From: Streptomyces sp. NBC_01689 | GTDB lineage: Bacteria > Actinomycetota > Actinomycetes > Streptomycetales > Streptomycetaceae | Reading direction: 5' to 3' | DNA length: 64,000 nt | Assembly: GCF_036250675.1 (NCBI RefSeq) | Contig: NZ_CP109592.1 | Location: 5,642,001-5,706,000, forward strand | Part shown: positions 1-8,780 of the stretch, piece by piece | How the letters are laid out: each line of letters begins with the position of its first letter | Numbering within the stretch: position 1 is the stretch's first letter | Made by a program: the position numbers and the translations under genes | Notes under the pieces: generated by a model | The model's input: only the letters and a program-made list of their open reading frames with translations | The model's database searches: none | What the model was told of the DNA's origin: nothing

Positions 1-344
1 GCCGGGTCACTCCCCGGTCGCCCGCCTGTCCGCCGCCCACAGTCGCTCCCCTTCCTTCCTCGCCGTCCGCGTACCGCCCCACCGGACCATACCCGGGCAG
101 GGTATCCCTGACCCGCGTCCCTCGCATCCGGAGTCACACACGGACGGTCCGCTCGCATCACCCGTCACCCACCACCCACCACGCGCATCAGCTAGGGAAA
201 CCGTGATCACCTGGGCGGTTCGATCACTGGTCAAGGTGAAAGGCCGTGGCGCGGCTTCGTCGGGCGCGGTCGCTTTCATCATGGTCCCCCGCTGTTCTCC
301 GATCGAGCTGGTGCGCTTCTCAGGTCCCCTTGGAACATCACCGA
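1..344. other. Left-edge stretch without a recognisable gene
   Basis: No reading frame here looks like a known protein or has a convincing ribosome binding site. The stretch lies directly upstream of the toxin-antitoxin operator at 345. Confidence 0.5.
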
Positions 345-368
345 CATGTTAACGCTTGCATTAACATG
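345..368 (+). promoter_or_regulatory. Inverted-repeat operator over the toxin start codon
   Basis: A perfect inverted repeat, CATGTTAA, eight spacer bases, TTAACATG, runs over the ATG of the toxin gene. HigA-type antitoxins bind palindromes of this kind at their own promoters, so it is the probable autoregulatory site of the pair. The repeat is seen directly; its function is inferred from position. Confidence 0.7.
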
Positions 369-752
369 GCGGCCGTGGCTCAATGGGAAGTGGTCCTTGT
401 CGGGGAGGTCGCGGCGTGGTTCGAGGCGCTGGCCGAAGCGGACTGGGACAGCGCTGAACAGGTAGAAGACGCTATCGACATGCTGACGGTCACGGGTCCT
501 ACGCTCGGCCGTCCCCTGGTCGATCGAATCAAGGGTGCCGAGAATCATCACCTGAAGGAGCTGAGGCCGGGATCGTCCGGGAGCAGCGAGATCCGCATCC
601 TCTTCGCCTTCGACCCGGTGCGCCGGGCGGTATTGCTGGTGGCCGGCGACAAGGCTGGGAACTGGCAGCGCTGGTACGACATCAACATTCCGCTCGCTGA
701 GGAGCGGTACCGGACGCATCTGGCCGATCTTGAAACAAGGGAGTACGAATGA
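366..752 (+). CDS. higB: HigB/RelE-type toxin (Gp49-like family)
   Basis: This 128-residue protein resembles the phage-derived Gp49-like branch of RelE/ParE toxins, which are ribosome-dependent mRNA endonucleases. The family core is visible at residues 47-110: LGRP, DRIKG, then HHLKELRPGSSG (residues 61-72), followed by a strand segment with LFAFDP and the end motif GDKAGNWQRWYD. The ATG at 366 gives the normal family length of about 120; upstream in-frame codons do not look like protein. The next gene is an XRE antitoxin overlapping by 4 bp, which is the toxin-first order typical of higBA. The start lies inside a palindromic operator, so transcription is probably repressed by the antitoxin. 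The pair sits on the 3' side of a tRNA-Arg gene, a common place for mobile islands. Confidence 0.85.
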   Translation: MAAVAQWEVVLVGEVAAWFEALAEADWDSAEQVEDAIDMLTVTGPTLGRPLVDRIKGAENHHLKELRPGSSGSSEIRILFAFDPVRRAVLLVAGDKAGNWQRWYDINIPLAEERYRTHLADLETREYE

Positions 753-1087
753 GTGCCGTGAGCTGGGAGGAGACCAAGCGCAAGGCGCGCGAGCGGCGTG
801 CGGCCACTGGGCTGCCGGTGCGGTCGGACCAGGAGAAGCAAGCGGCAATGGACCGGCTGACCGCTGAAGTGCGTGCTCACAAGCTCGCAGAGGTCAGGCG
901 TGAACAGGCGCTGACTCAGCGCCAAGTGGCCGCGTCGATGGGGGTCTCGGCACCTCGGGTCTCCGCGATCGAGCATGGTGAGCTGGATCGCGCGGAGGTC
1001 GCGACTCTCCGGGCCTACGTGGAAGCGCTCGGCGGTCGGCTGCGTGTGGTCGCGGACTTCGGGGACGCCGAATACACCGTCGCCTGA
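749..1087 (+). CDS. higA: XRE-family antitoxin (HigA-type)
   Basis: This 112-residue protein has a helix-turn-helix of the XRE/Cro class at about residues 56-77, with TQRQVAASMGVSAPRVSAIE as the HTH core. Its N-terminal half is charged and helical, and the C-terminus (LRVVADFGD) is typical of antitoxins that follow Gp49-like toxins. The ATG at 749 overlaps the toxin stop (ATGA), implying translational coupling. It should neutralise the upstream toxin and, together with it, repress the operon through the palindrome at 345-368. The assignment as antitoxin rests on the domain and the gene order. Confidence 0.85.
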   Translation: MSAVSWEETKRKARERRAATGLPVRSDQEKQAAMDRLTAEVRAHKLAEVRREQALTQRQVAASMGVSAPRVSAIEHGELDRAEVATLRAYVEALGGRLRVVADFGDAEYTVA

Positions 1088-1421
1088 GACGCTTGCCGCC
1101 GGCGGCCGTGGAGTTGGGTCCAGCGGAGGCCGACGCTCTCGATGAACAGGAAGGCTCGGGTCTGTGACCTGGCCCATTGCTCGTGACCCAGGTGTGGGAG
1201 CCCGGCGCGGTGTTGTCCGCCGCACGTAACCTCACCGGGCCCACCCGTCGACGCGCAACCAGATTGTCCTGCCGTCACGTCAGTCACGACTGATCCCCGC
1301 GCGGCCGTGGCCTCTGGCCGTCCTGTCGGTGCAACGTCCTGCTAGGCCGGATCGACGAGGCTGCCTGACCGAAAGTACGAGGCGTACGTCCGGCGCCACC
1401 TTGTGCCAGAAGTGAATGCCG
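1088..1421. other. Intergenic stretch between toxin-antitoxin pair and tRNA
   Basis: I see no gene here. If an island had integrated at the 3' end of the tRNA-Arg gene, this side would be its interior. No second copy of the tRNA 3' end is visible in the window. Confidence 0.4.
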
Positions 1422-1453
1422 AAGGCCCCGGACCACGATCGGTCCGAGGCCTT
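1422..1453 (-). terminator. Hairpin downstream of tRNA-Arg
   Basis: Thirteen-base arms, aaggccccggacc and ggtccgaggcctt, flank a six-base loop. The mismatch on the plus strand becomes a G-U pair in minus-strand RNA, so the hairpin fits termination of the tRNA transcript, whose 3' end is 8 bp away. Confidence 0.65.
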
Positions 1454-1461
1454 TCCCCATG

Positions 1462-1534
1462 TGCCCCCGGCAGGATTCGAACCTGCGACACCCGCTTTAG
1501 GAGAGCGGTGCTCTATCCCCTGAGCTACGAAGGC
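1462..1534 (-). tRNA. tRNA-Arg (anticodon CCU)
   Basis: The minus strand folds as a full cloverleaf of 73 bases. The acceptor stem GCCTTCG pairs with CGGGGGC using two G-U pairs. The anticodon stem CCGCT/AGCGG encloses the loop CTCCTAA with anticodon CCT, and the T arm contains GTTCGAATC. CCA is not encoded. This tRNA reads AGG codons. Its 3' end faces the toxin-antitoxin pair. Confidence 0.95.
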
Positions 1535-2069
1535 GGGGATCTGTCGGAAAACGTGTCTGAAAAGTCTACCGAGATCGGCGGACCGCTCAGGCCTGCTTGG
1601 CGACAGGTCGTGGTGGCAGCCGTGAGGGCGTAGCCACCGCGGTCAGTGTAGCGGGTGGTGTCTGATCCGAGGGAGGAGAGACGTGCGCACCGGCTCAGAC
1701 GACGAGCGCGTGGGTGGATCTTGGGTCGGGCGACGGAGTTGCTCAGCCAGGCGCAGCCGATGGGGGCCAGCAGCGCGACCTCTGGCCCGTCGGCAGGGAC
1801 TCTCTCGCGGGCGCAGCTCCGGTCGAAGCGGGAGCGCGGGACCTCGCTGTCCTGGCGGAAGTCCTTGAGCCGGCGGCCGGCACGGGTGTCCGCCGGTATC
1901 CGCCTCAGGCGCTCGGTGCGGTTGAAGCGCTCCCGCTCGGTCGAGAGGGCGGGTGCGAGCACTTCGATCGTCTACCGGGTCGGCACGGGAGCAGCCTCGG
2001 CCGGACCGTCGGGGAAGAGCGCGGGATGATCGCTGTTCCCGTCGCGGTTCGTCCCGGTCAGGGACGAGC
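1535..2069. other. Stretch without a recognisable gene
   Basis: Several overlapping open frames exist on both strands, as expected at this GC content. None resembles a known family or has a convincing start. Part could be the decayed remains of a gene following the lipoprotein, but nothing in the sequence proves it. Confidence 0.4.
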
Positions 2070-2993
2070 TCAGGCCATCTCGGTCTCCCCCGGCGCAACG
2101 GGTGATGTCACGGCGACACGCACGGTGCCGGTGTGCGACGGGGCGACCTGGGCCACGCTCTGGTCCTCGGCGTTGCGGGCGACGATCGCGGGCTCGCCGG
2201 TGCCCTCGAAATGCGTCCGTGCACGCGCCATCGCCTGGAACGTCTCCTCTCCCGTAAGAGGCTGGGTCGACCAGGCGTGGTGGATGTAGCGTCCCTCGGA
2301 GTCTTGGTGGATGCCGATTCCCTCACCGGTCCGGGGTGCGGCGTGCGGAGCTCGGAGAGCTTCGTAGATCCGGCTGGAATGGTCGAGGGCCCGGTGCTCG
2401 GCGCGCTCGTCGACCTGTGTGCGCCGGAGGGGGAGGGCTGCGGACTCGGCTGTGGATCCGCCGGCGCGGGCGAAACAGGGGGAGGTCACGGAGATGGCTG
2501 CGAGGCCCTCGCCCTTGGCACGGTCCACGACGCCGGTGAGGGCGGTCATCCAGAAGTCATCCGGTTCGGTCCGCATGCTCACCGAGGGAAAGGCTTCGGA
2601 CCAGTCGGCGTCCGATGACTGGAACTTGTAGCCCAGTTTCACCCAGGCGTCCCGAGCGTGCCGCACGAGGGCCTTGGCCTTGCTGCCCGGGACCCCGGTC
2701 AGCTGATAGGTGAGTCGGTATTGGACGCGGTCCTCCGCGCCGCCGTCGTCCCGGGCAACGCATGCGCCCAAGGGGCGGAGCCCGGTTCGTTTGAGGGCCG
2801 GCTCGGGCGACATGCCGTCCACCGCCTCGTGAACGATCTCCTCGGCCCGCTCGGCTGCTTGCTTCTCATTCATGGTGACCTGCTTGGATTTGGATGCGCC
2901 GTTCCCGTTTCCATCCTGTTGAGTCCCGCAGGCCGTGAGTGCGGCTGTCAAACACAACAGTGCAATGGCTGACATCATTCGGTTCGGTTTCAC
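2070..2993 (-). CDS. Putative lipoprotein of unknown function
   Basis: The 307-residue product begins with a basic n-region and a hydrophobic stretch, ending in a lipobox LTAC with Cys22 as the lipidated residue. It should be anchored on the outer face of the cytoplasmic membrane. A linker rich in Gly, Asn, Ser and Lys follows. The rest is soluble, with segments such as YRLTYQLTGVPG and AISVTSPC but no domain I can name. The GTG start at 2993 has GGAGG 7 bases upstream and overlaps the stop of the DUF1023 hydrolase by 4 bp, so the two are co-translated. Lipoproteins often follow DUF1023 hydrolases in Streptomyces, but their job is unknown. Confidence 0.8.
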   Translation of the reverse strand: MKPNRMMSAIALLCLTAALTACGTQQDGNGNGASKSKQVTMNEKQAAERAEEIVHEAVDGMSPEPALKRTGLRPLGACVARDDGGAEDRVQYRLTYQLTGVPGSKAKALVRHARDAWVKLGYKFQSSDADWSEAFPSVSMRTEPDDFWMTALTGVVDRAKGEGLAAISVTSPCFARAGGSTAESAALPLRRTQVDERAEHRALDHSSRIYEALRAPHAAPRTGEGIGIHQDSEGRYIHHAWSTQPLTGEETFQAMARARTHFEGTGEPAIVARNAEDQSVAQVAPSHTGTVRVAVTSPVAPGETEMA

Positions 2994-4424
2994 GTGGTTC
3001 CTCCAGTCGCGATCTTCGCCATGTCAGCCAGGGAATCCCCTTCCCAATACTGAGAATGAGCGGGCATGAGGCCGTCCGTGAGAGGAAACTTCCCGTCGGC
3101 GACGCCGAAAGTCCGGCCGCCGAACTCATCGGACGTCGGGTCGTTCCCGTACATGACCGAGTGGTCGTCGAAGAGGCGCCGGTAGGCCATGGGGTTCAAC
3201 GGTGCCCACTGCCCTGCCGGTGGCGGGGCCATGTTGACCAGATCGTTCTTCGCTGTCGCCGCCCAGACGTGGTCCGCGGGAATGTTCAGGTCCTTCGCGT
3301 GGCTGACCCCCACGCCCGGGCTCCCGACCAGGATCGCGTTGTCCACCGGCAGGTCCGGGTGATCGCGCATCGTCTCGCCGGCCACGAGGGTGCCGTAGCT
3401 GTGACCCAGAACCGTTGAGTTGACGTGTCCACCGTGAGCGGTGTCGATTCCGTTCAGGAAGCCGCTCAACGGCCCACGGGCGTGGTCGGCCCACGTGGCG
3501 TCGGTCGCGTCGCCCAGGAGGCTCTGCGGTGCGTCGTAACCGAGCCACATGACCGACGCCGTGGAATGCGTGGGGTCCGTGGTGGTCGCTTGGTCCTGCA
3601 GCAGTTCGGCTCTCGAAATATCACCGTCAATGCTGCTCAGTTTGCTCCCGGTTCCCGGAACATAAGTCACCACGTTGTCGGCGGTATCGGGATTTCCCAC
3701 GGACATGACGACATGCCCGAGTTTCTTGTCGTCGAACCAGAGAAGATATGGACGTGTGCTCTCATCCAGGTAGTTGTCGAAGCGGGACTGGATCGCGTTC
3801 ATACCGTCGAGAGGTTTCTGGAGTTCCCGGCCGGAGACCGTGAGATCGTCGTCGGCCTTCAGCGTCCGAAGCTTCGGCGCCCACTTCTCGTCGGCCTCCG
3901 TGGCCTCCTTGAGGGCATCCGCGATCTGGTCGGCGTACTCCTGCGCACGGCGGTGGTGCGGGTTGGGGTCGAAGCCGGCCGCTTGGCGGCCGACCGCCGA
4001 AGCCGTCGAGTCGGTCAGACCGGTCACCGTGCCACCCCCCAGGAAGTTTGCCGTCAACTTCCTGACCGCCGGACGGATAGCTGATCGAACCGTCGGAGTG
4101 CACGGTGATCTTCTCCGCCCGCGCGTTGCCGACCGCCGCGTCCAGCTTCTTCTTCGCCGCCTCCAGGTCGTACGCGAACCCGTCGAGTGCCGCACCGACC
4201 AGACCGCATTCCGCCTGGGTGTAATGGAAGTTCCGCGCCAGCTCGCGCAGTTGCTTCAGGGCCGCAGTCGCAGCCTCGCCCTGGTTGGCGTTGCGCATGG
4301 CAACAGTGATCTGTTGCTCGATACGTTCCTCGGCCGCACTGGCCATGTCGCGCATCCTGCGGTATCCGTCCGCCGAGTCCGAGAACTCCGACGGCTTCAG
4401 GGCCCTGAGGGTCGCGAAGTCCAT
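2990..4424 (-). pseudogene. Frameshifted DUF1023 alpha/beta hydrolase
   Basis: Two frames together encode one protein of about 476 residues. The first, from the ATG at 4424, is a helical N-terminal region beginning MDFATLRALKPSEF. At the six-G run (plus-strand C at 4035-4040) the coding sense moves to another frame, which carries the alpha/beta hydrolase part with the nucleophile elbow GHSYGT (Ser codon at about 3400), the downstream VGSPGVGV segment and HSQYW near the end. Removing one G restores a continuous LPGGGTVTGL. As written, the 4424 frame runs on to 3762 out of sense, and the downstream frame is open up to 4195 without a real start. The gene is either inactivated, switched by slippage, or misread in sequencing. 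Family members are thought to be lipases or esterases of unknown substrate. Confidence 0.8.
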
Positions 4425-4433
4425 GACTTCTCG

Positions 4434-4712
4434 TCACCGGCCCCCGGTCTGGCCGCCGACGGCGGGTGTGTCCGCGTACTGGACCTTCAGCTCGGCGATT
4501 TCGGCCTCGATCGCCTCATCAGTCCTCATCTGGTCGTTGCCCACCTTCTCGAACAACCCCGCCAGCGCGTCGCAGCGCGCGCTCACACCCTTGACGCAGC
4601 GCTCCCAGGAGTCGTGGACGTCCCGTTGCGCGGCGGCACTCAGACATCCGGAATCCTCGACCGGAACGTCGCACATGTTCGCAGCAGTCACATCGCCACG
4701 ACCGATACGCAC
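4434..4712 (-). CDS. Small helical protein preceding the DUF1023 hydrolase
   Basis: This is a protein of up to 92 residues (GTG at 4712), or 80 if the ATG at 4676 is used. It is predicted mostly helical, with a WERCVKGVSARCDALAGLF segment reminiscent of short WXG100-like proteins. It ends 9 bp before the hydrolase start in the same direction and so probably belongs to that operon. I do not recognise a named family. Another open frame begins at 4779 and overlaps it, so an upstream frameshift cannot be excluded; the start is the least certain part. Confidence 0.6.
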   Translation of the reverse strand: MRIGRGDVTAANMCDVPVEDSGCLSAAAQRDVHDSWERCVKGVSARCDALAGLFEKVGNDQMRTDEAIEAEIAELKVQYADTPAVGGQTGGR

Positions 4713-4892
4713 GGTAGCGGTCCTTCGCCGTGCGTCCCATCCGCTCCCACGACCAGGTCGGCTGAGTATCCGTACTCATGCAGCGTGAGGTTCCTGTGGC
4801 GCGCTGCTGTCAGTGAGTCGTGGGGATCAGGTCCGCTTTCCTCGGCTGGGCGGCCCGCCGTTGGCTGATTCGCTGGGACGGCGCACGAACGG

Positions 4893-5105
4893 CTAGTGGG
4901 AATAGAGCAGTTGATCCGCGGGAGTCGGAGATGCCGACAGTGATGCGAGGAGCCGCCGACGCTTCCGGGCGACGGCGAGGGCCGTGATCGCTCCTCCGAG
5001 GAGTACGGCGACGCCGATGCCCGGCCCGAGTCGGAGGGCGCCGTCGCCGCCACCGCGGCCGGACGTCGAGGCCGCCCCGGCCCACCGTCCCCTCACCCCC
5101 CTCAC
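4893..5105 (-). CDS. Possible small membrane protein after the IclR gene
   Basis: A 70-residue frame starts at GTG 5105, overlapping the IclR stop by 4 bp (GTGA), with a second GTG at 5096. It has a Gly/Arg-rich N-terminus, one clear transmembrane segment (GPGIGVAVLLGGAITALAVA) and then the basic RKRRR, suggesting an N-out single-pass protein with a short cytoplasmic tail. Codon third positions are mostly G or C. No family is recognised. The membrane segment and the coupled start argue for a real gene; the small size and random-looking N-terminus argue against. Confidence 0.4.
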   Translation of the reverse strand: MRGVRGRWAGAASTSGRGGGDGALRLGPGIGVAVLLGGAITALAVARKRRRLLASLSASPTPADQLLYSH

Positions 5106-6955
5106 CCCCGCGGAACCCGCCGGAACCGCCCCGCGACCCGCAGGTCCGCCTCGATGGCCGTCGCCGTGGTCAGCAGTTCCGGCAGGAGTTCGTCGACGCA
5201 TTGCGCGGAGGTGCGACGGCTGCTGTGCATCGCGACATTGACGGCGGCCACCACGCGCCCGCCGCGCCCCCGCACCGGGACGGCGATCGAGCGCAGCCCC
5301 TGCTCCAGCTCCTCGTCGACGAGGGCGTACCCCTCGACCCGTACGCGGTCCAGGACCGCTCTCAACCGGTCCGGGTCCGTGATCGTGTGCGGGGTCAGCG
5401 GACGCAGTTCGGGGAGCGGGGGCCCGGGCAGGTCCGCCAGCATCACCCGGCCCAGCGAGGTCGCGTACGCGGGCAGGCGGGTGCCGACCGTGATGTGGAC
5501 GCTCAGGATGCGGCTGGTGGTGAGGCGGGCCGTGTACTGGATCTCTTCGCCGGTCAGCACGGCCAGTGACACCGACTCGTGCAGACGCTGCGAGAGCCCG
5601 GTGAGATGCGGGGTCGCGATCTCGGCGAGCGAGGTGCGGGAGAGGGGCGGGAAGCCGAGGCCCAGCACACGCGGGGTGAGCCGGAAGACGTGCTCGTGCG
5701 CGGTGACGTAGCCGAGGTGTTCCAGGGTGATCAGCGCGCGTCGGGCCGTCGCGCGGGCCAGTCCGGTGGCCCGCGCGACCTCGCTGAGGGTCAGCGCGGA
5801 GCGGCCCTCGCCGAAGGCGGTGATCACCGTGAGGCCGCGGGCCAGCGATTCGACGAACTCCCGGCCCAGTTCCTGCTTGGATTCCCCGGTCCAGACGGCG
5901 AGGCCGGAAGGGGCGGCCGGCGCGGCGGACGCCCCTTCCGGGGTCTCGCGCAGTTCCCGCTCCATCGCGGCGACGGCCGCCCGCAGCCTCGGCAGCAGGG
6001 TGTCGCGCAGATCGGCGGCGGTGTGCCGGCTGGTGTGGCTCACCACGCTCACCACGCACGCGATCCGTCCCGCCTCCCGTACGGGCATGGCGAGGGCGAC
6101 CAGTCCCGGTTCGATCAGCTGGTCGTCCAGCGCCCAGCCGTCCTCCCGCGCCTCGGCCGTACGCCGCTCGAAGTCGTCGCCGAGCGCGGGGGGCGACGGG
6201 TCCGCGTCGGGGGAGGCGGGGCCCCGCACGTCCGTCTCGATCGGACGGCTGCGCGCCGGGACGGCAGGGAAGCCGCGGTCCTCGGGGTCCGCCGCGCGGC
6301 GCTCCCGCCACCGTGCCCATTCCGGCTCGCCCCATTCGGTGGCGAACAGCGGGCCCGGCGCGGTGCGTTCGGCGGGCAGCAGGTCGCCGATGCGGAAGCT
6401 CAGCGACATGGCGCGGCGCCGGGTCGCCTGGTGGATGAAGCGGACGCCGTCCTGGTCGCCGACCGCGAGGGAGACCGACTCGTCGAGCTCGTCGGCCAGG
6501 GCGTCGGCGTGCGCGTCGAGGAGCCGGGGCAGGCGCAGCGCGGCCAGGTAGGCGTTGCCGAGCTCCATCAGACGGGGAGCCAGTACGGCGTCCCGGCCGT
6601 CGAGGCGTACGTACCCCCTGCGCGCCAGGGTGGCCGTGATGCGGTCGACGGTGGACCGCGCGAGCCCCGTGGACCGCTCCAGGCCGCTGAGGCTCGACAC
6701 CCCGTCGGCCTCGGTCAGCCGCCGCAGCACCGCGATACCCCGGATCAACGGGGTGACGGCCTCGGCGGGCACGGTGGCCTCAGTGGCCTCAGTGGCCTCG
6801 GTGGGCACGGCGGAGAGGGTCGCTCCCTCGTCGCCGTCGAGGCCCCTGCCTGCCGCGCCTCGCGCCGGTCCGGCCCGCCCGTTCCGGGTCGGCTCGCCCC
6901 GGGCCCGCTCGTGCCCGGCCCCGCTGCCCGCGTCCGCCCCGACGTTCGATGGCAT
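5102..6955 (-). CDS. Tandem-domain IclR-family regulator
   Basis: The 617-residue protein holds two complete IclR units. The first winged helix is at about 66-127 (LSGLERSTGLARSTVDRIT) and its effector domain at about 140-335. The second winged helix is at about 367-425 (LSEVARATGLARATARRAL) with an effector domain at 440-610. Ordinary IclR proteins of about 260 residues have one of each. The ATG at 6955 is preceded by GGAGAG with good spacing; upstream in-frame codons lie in repetitive DNA and were not used. The N-terminal 60 residues are low complexity, including a TEATEATEA repeat. Paired IclR proteins such as PcaR types control aromatic catabolism, but no catabolic gene is adjacent, so the target is unknown. 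Confidence 0.85.
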   Translation of the reverse strand: MPSNVGADAGSGAGHERARGEPTRNGRAGPARGAAGRGLDGDEGATLSAVPTEATEATEATVPAEAVTPLIRGIAVLRRLTEADGVSSLSGLERSTGLARSTVDRITATLARRGYVRLDGRDAVLAPRLMELGNAYLAALRLPRLLDAHADALADELDESVSLAVGDQDGVRFIHQATRRRAMSLSFRIGDLLPAERTAPGPLFATEWGEPEWARWRERRAADPEDRGFPAVPARSRPIETDVRGPASPDADPSPPALGDDFERRTAEAREDGWALDDQLIEPGLVALAMPVREAGRIACVVSVVSHTSRHTAADLRDTLLPRLRAAVAAMERELRETPEGASAAPAAPSGLAVWTGESKQELGREFVESLARGLTVITAFGEGRSALTLSEVARATGLARATARRALITLEHLGYVTAHEHVFRLTPRVLGLGFPPLSRTSLAEIATPHLTGLSQRLHESVSLAVLTGEEIQYTARLTTSRILSVHITVGTRLPAYATSLGRVMLADLPGPPLPELRPLTPHTITDPDRLRAVLDRVRVEGYALVDEELEQGLRSIAVPVRGRGGRVVAAVNVAMHSSRRTSAQCVDELLPELLTTATAIEADLRVAGRFRRVPRG

Positions 6956-7508
6956 GTGCTCTCCGTTGCGGCTCTCGGGAGAGGCCCGGCGCGACCGGTC
7001 CCCGGGACCCGCTGCGGTTCTCGGGGAAGGTTCGCTCATTGCGGCCCTCGGCAGGATTCGGAACAGGGTTCGCTGTGGGAACGGGATTCGGCTCGGGACG
7101 GATTCGGTGCGGAACGGGGTCGACGGGGATCGGAGGAACGGAACTCGACCGGGACCGGAAGGGATCTGCGGAAGGTCGGCGCGGTATCGGCGGGGGATCG
7201 GCGGGGGATCGGACGGGGATCGAAGGCGACCGGCGGAGACCGGCGGAGACCGGCGGAGACCGGCGGGGCTCTCCGGACGCGGGGGACCCGGAAGAGACAC
7301 GGTAGTGCGTGACCGGTCGACTCAGCAGGTCGGCGGCCTCCGTGCCCGGTCCGGCCGGACGCTCCCGGACACCGGCCGGACGTGGGTGGAAGGCCGGCCG
7401 GACGTCGACGGGAGGCCCGCGCCCGCCCTCGACGCGCGCCCGGCACGGGCACTGGCGCCGGCGCGGATACGAGAACCCGGCACCCCCGCGCACGCCCCCG
7501 CGGCGGCC
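6956..7508. other. Repeat-rich intergenic region upstream of the IclR gene
   Basis: About 550 bp separate the IclR start from the end of the protease gene. The stretch contains many imperfect repeats of GATCGG and GGGATCGG words and a clean 10-bp tandem repeat at 7228-7269. Long open frames cross it only because of base composition. I see no gene. Confidence 0.5.
7228..7269. repeat. Four copies of a 10-bp tandem repeat
   Basis: The unit GACCGGCGGA is repeated head to tail almost four times and fades into GACCGGCGGG-like sequence. Function is unknown. Confidence 0.85.
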
Positions 7509-8780
7509 TCAGCTCCGTGTCACGGACACCTGGTAGTCCCCGGCGGAGTCCGTCCCCGTGACCGCCACCGTGACGCCGGTCCTCGGGTCCTTGAAGGACT
7601 CGCCGGGGGTGAAGGTCGCGTCGGAGAGTTCCGCGTGGACGTTGGGGCTGCGGGTGCAGCCGCCGCTGTTCTCGTGGGAGTCGTAGACGGTGATGGGGCC
7701 GCTCCCGGTGTCGACGCCCGCGTCGACCTTGTAGACGAGGATGCCGGGGCGGCAGACCGCGGTGTCGTTGCCCCCGCCGGTGCGCAGTTCGAGGGCGAAG
7801 CCCGTCCGGGCGCCGGTGGGGACGAAGACGAGCTTGGCGCCGCCCGGCCGGGACAGCGGGGTGAGCGTGTACCGCGTGGTCCCGGGCCGTGCGGCGCAGC
7901 CGACCTGCGTGTCGTCGAGCCAGCCCAGTTTCCATTTGTGCCAGCCGAGCAGATCGTTGTCGGCGCCCCAGTCCTCGCTCATGATGTCCCAGTGGCCGAC
8001 CGAGCCGCCGCCGTCCTGGGTGTAGAGGTCGGGCAGGCCGAAGGTGTGCCCGTTCTCGTGGGGGAGCACCCGGTAACCGGTGTCGGCGTAGGAGCCGGAG
8101 CCGTCGTCCTGGCGGCTGTAGACGAAGGACGCGTTGGAGACGGCGACGCCGTCGGCGACCGGGGCCTCGGCGTTGCCGGCGAAGGTGACGGACAGGACGG
8201 TGTCCAGGGCGGAGGGCCCGGCGTTCGGCGTCACCAGCACGTTCAGAAGGTCGTACGCGTGGAAGTCCACCTCGGGGTCGGCCGCCGCCACGATGTCCTG
8301 GACCAGGCCGCGGTACCCGGGATCGAAGGGGGCGCCGCGTTCTATGCCGTACGCGCTGAAGGGCTTCGGCATGCGCAGCCAGTGGCGTATCGGGGTCTCG
8401 GGGCGGTAGTCGAGGCGGCCGTAGGAGCTGGTGCGGAACCAGTCCTGGGTCTGCGGGAAGAACTCGCCCAGCCGGTCGAGCGCGCTGCCCTGACCGGGCG
8501 CGTCGGAGAAGTCGACCATCAGGGTGAGGGCCCGGACCGTGCCGGTGGAGCGGGCGTAGCCGGGCAGGGTGGGTATCCCTTCCCCCATCTGTACGCCCTT
8601 CGAGCCGCTGATCATGCAGGGACCGAGTGCTGTCGAGCGGCCCGCCGTGGAGCCCGCCGCCGTGGAGCCCGCCGTGAGGTGCCCGGTGCCGGCGGAGGTG
8701 CTGACCGCCAGCGTCAGAAGGGTCACCGTGGCCAGGGCGGCCACGCGGCGCCGGCGTATCCGGTGGCAGGTCGGCTCCAT
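7509..8780 (-). CDS. Secreted M6-family metalloprotease
   Basis: The 423-residue protein starts with a long basic signal peptide (RIRRRRVAALATVTLLTLAVS), followed by a Gly-Ser-Thr-rich linker. The catalytic zinc motif HENGH is at 241-245, followed by TFGLPDLY, which is characteristic of the immune inhibitor A-like M6 peptidases. WDIMSEDWG about 20 residues later is the conserved Met-turn region. It should be exported and act on extracellular proteins, probably as a zymogen. No anchor is visible at the C-terminus. It stands alone between the IclR gene and the divergent TetR gene. Confidence 0.9.
   Translation of the reverse strand: MEPTCHRIRRRRVAALATVTLLTLAVSTSAGTGHLTAGSTAAGSTAGRSTALGPCMISGSKGVQMGEGIPTLPGYARSTGTVRALTLMVDFSDAPGQGSALDRLGEFFPQTQDWFRTSSYGRLDYRPETPIRHWLRMPKPFSAYGIERGAPFDPGYRGLVQDIVAAADPEVDFHAYDLLNVLVTPNAGPSALDTVLSVTFAGNAEAPVADGVAVSNASFVYSRQDDGSGSYADTGYRVLPHENGHTFGLPDLYTQDGGGSVGHWDIMSEDWGADNDLLGWHKWKLGWLDDTQVGCAARPGTTRYTLTPLSRPGGAKLVFVPTGARTGFALELRTGGGNDTAVCRPGILVYKVDAGVDTGSGPITVYDSHENSGGCTRSPNVHAELSDATFTPGESFKDPRTGVTVAVTGTDSAGDYQVSVTRS

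Noticed and set aside
1462..1534. attL/attR duplication of the tRNA-Arg 3' end
   Set aside because: I found no second copy of the tRNA 3' end within the window, so an integrated element is only suspected.
1643..2098. Gene after the lipoprotein on the minus strand
   Set aside because: Arg/Pro-rich, no ribosome site and no family resemblance; treated as non-coding or decayed.
4893..6335. 480-residue ORF antisense in frame to IclR coding sequence
   Set aside because: Arg/Pro/Gly-rich shadow of the IclR gene. Only its last 70 codons, beyond the IclR stop, were kept as a possible gene.
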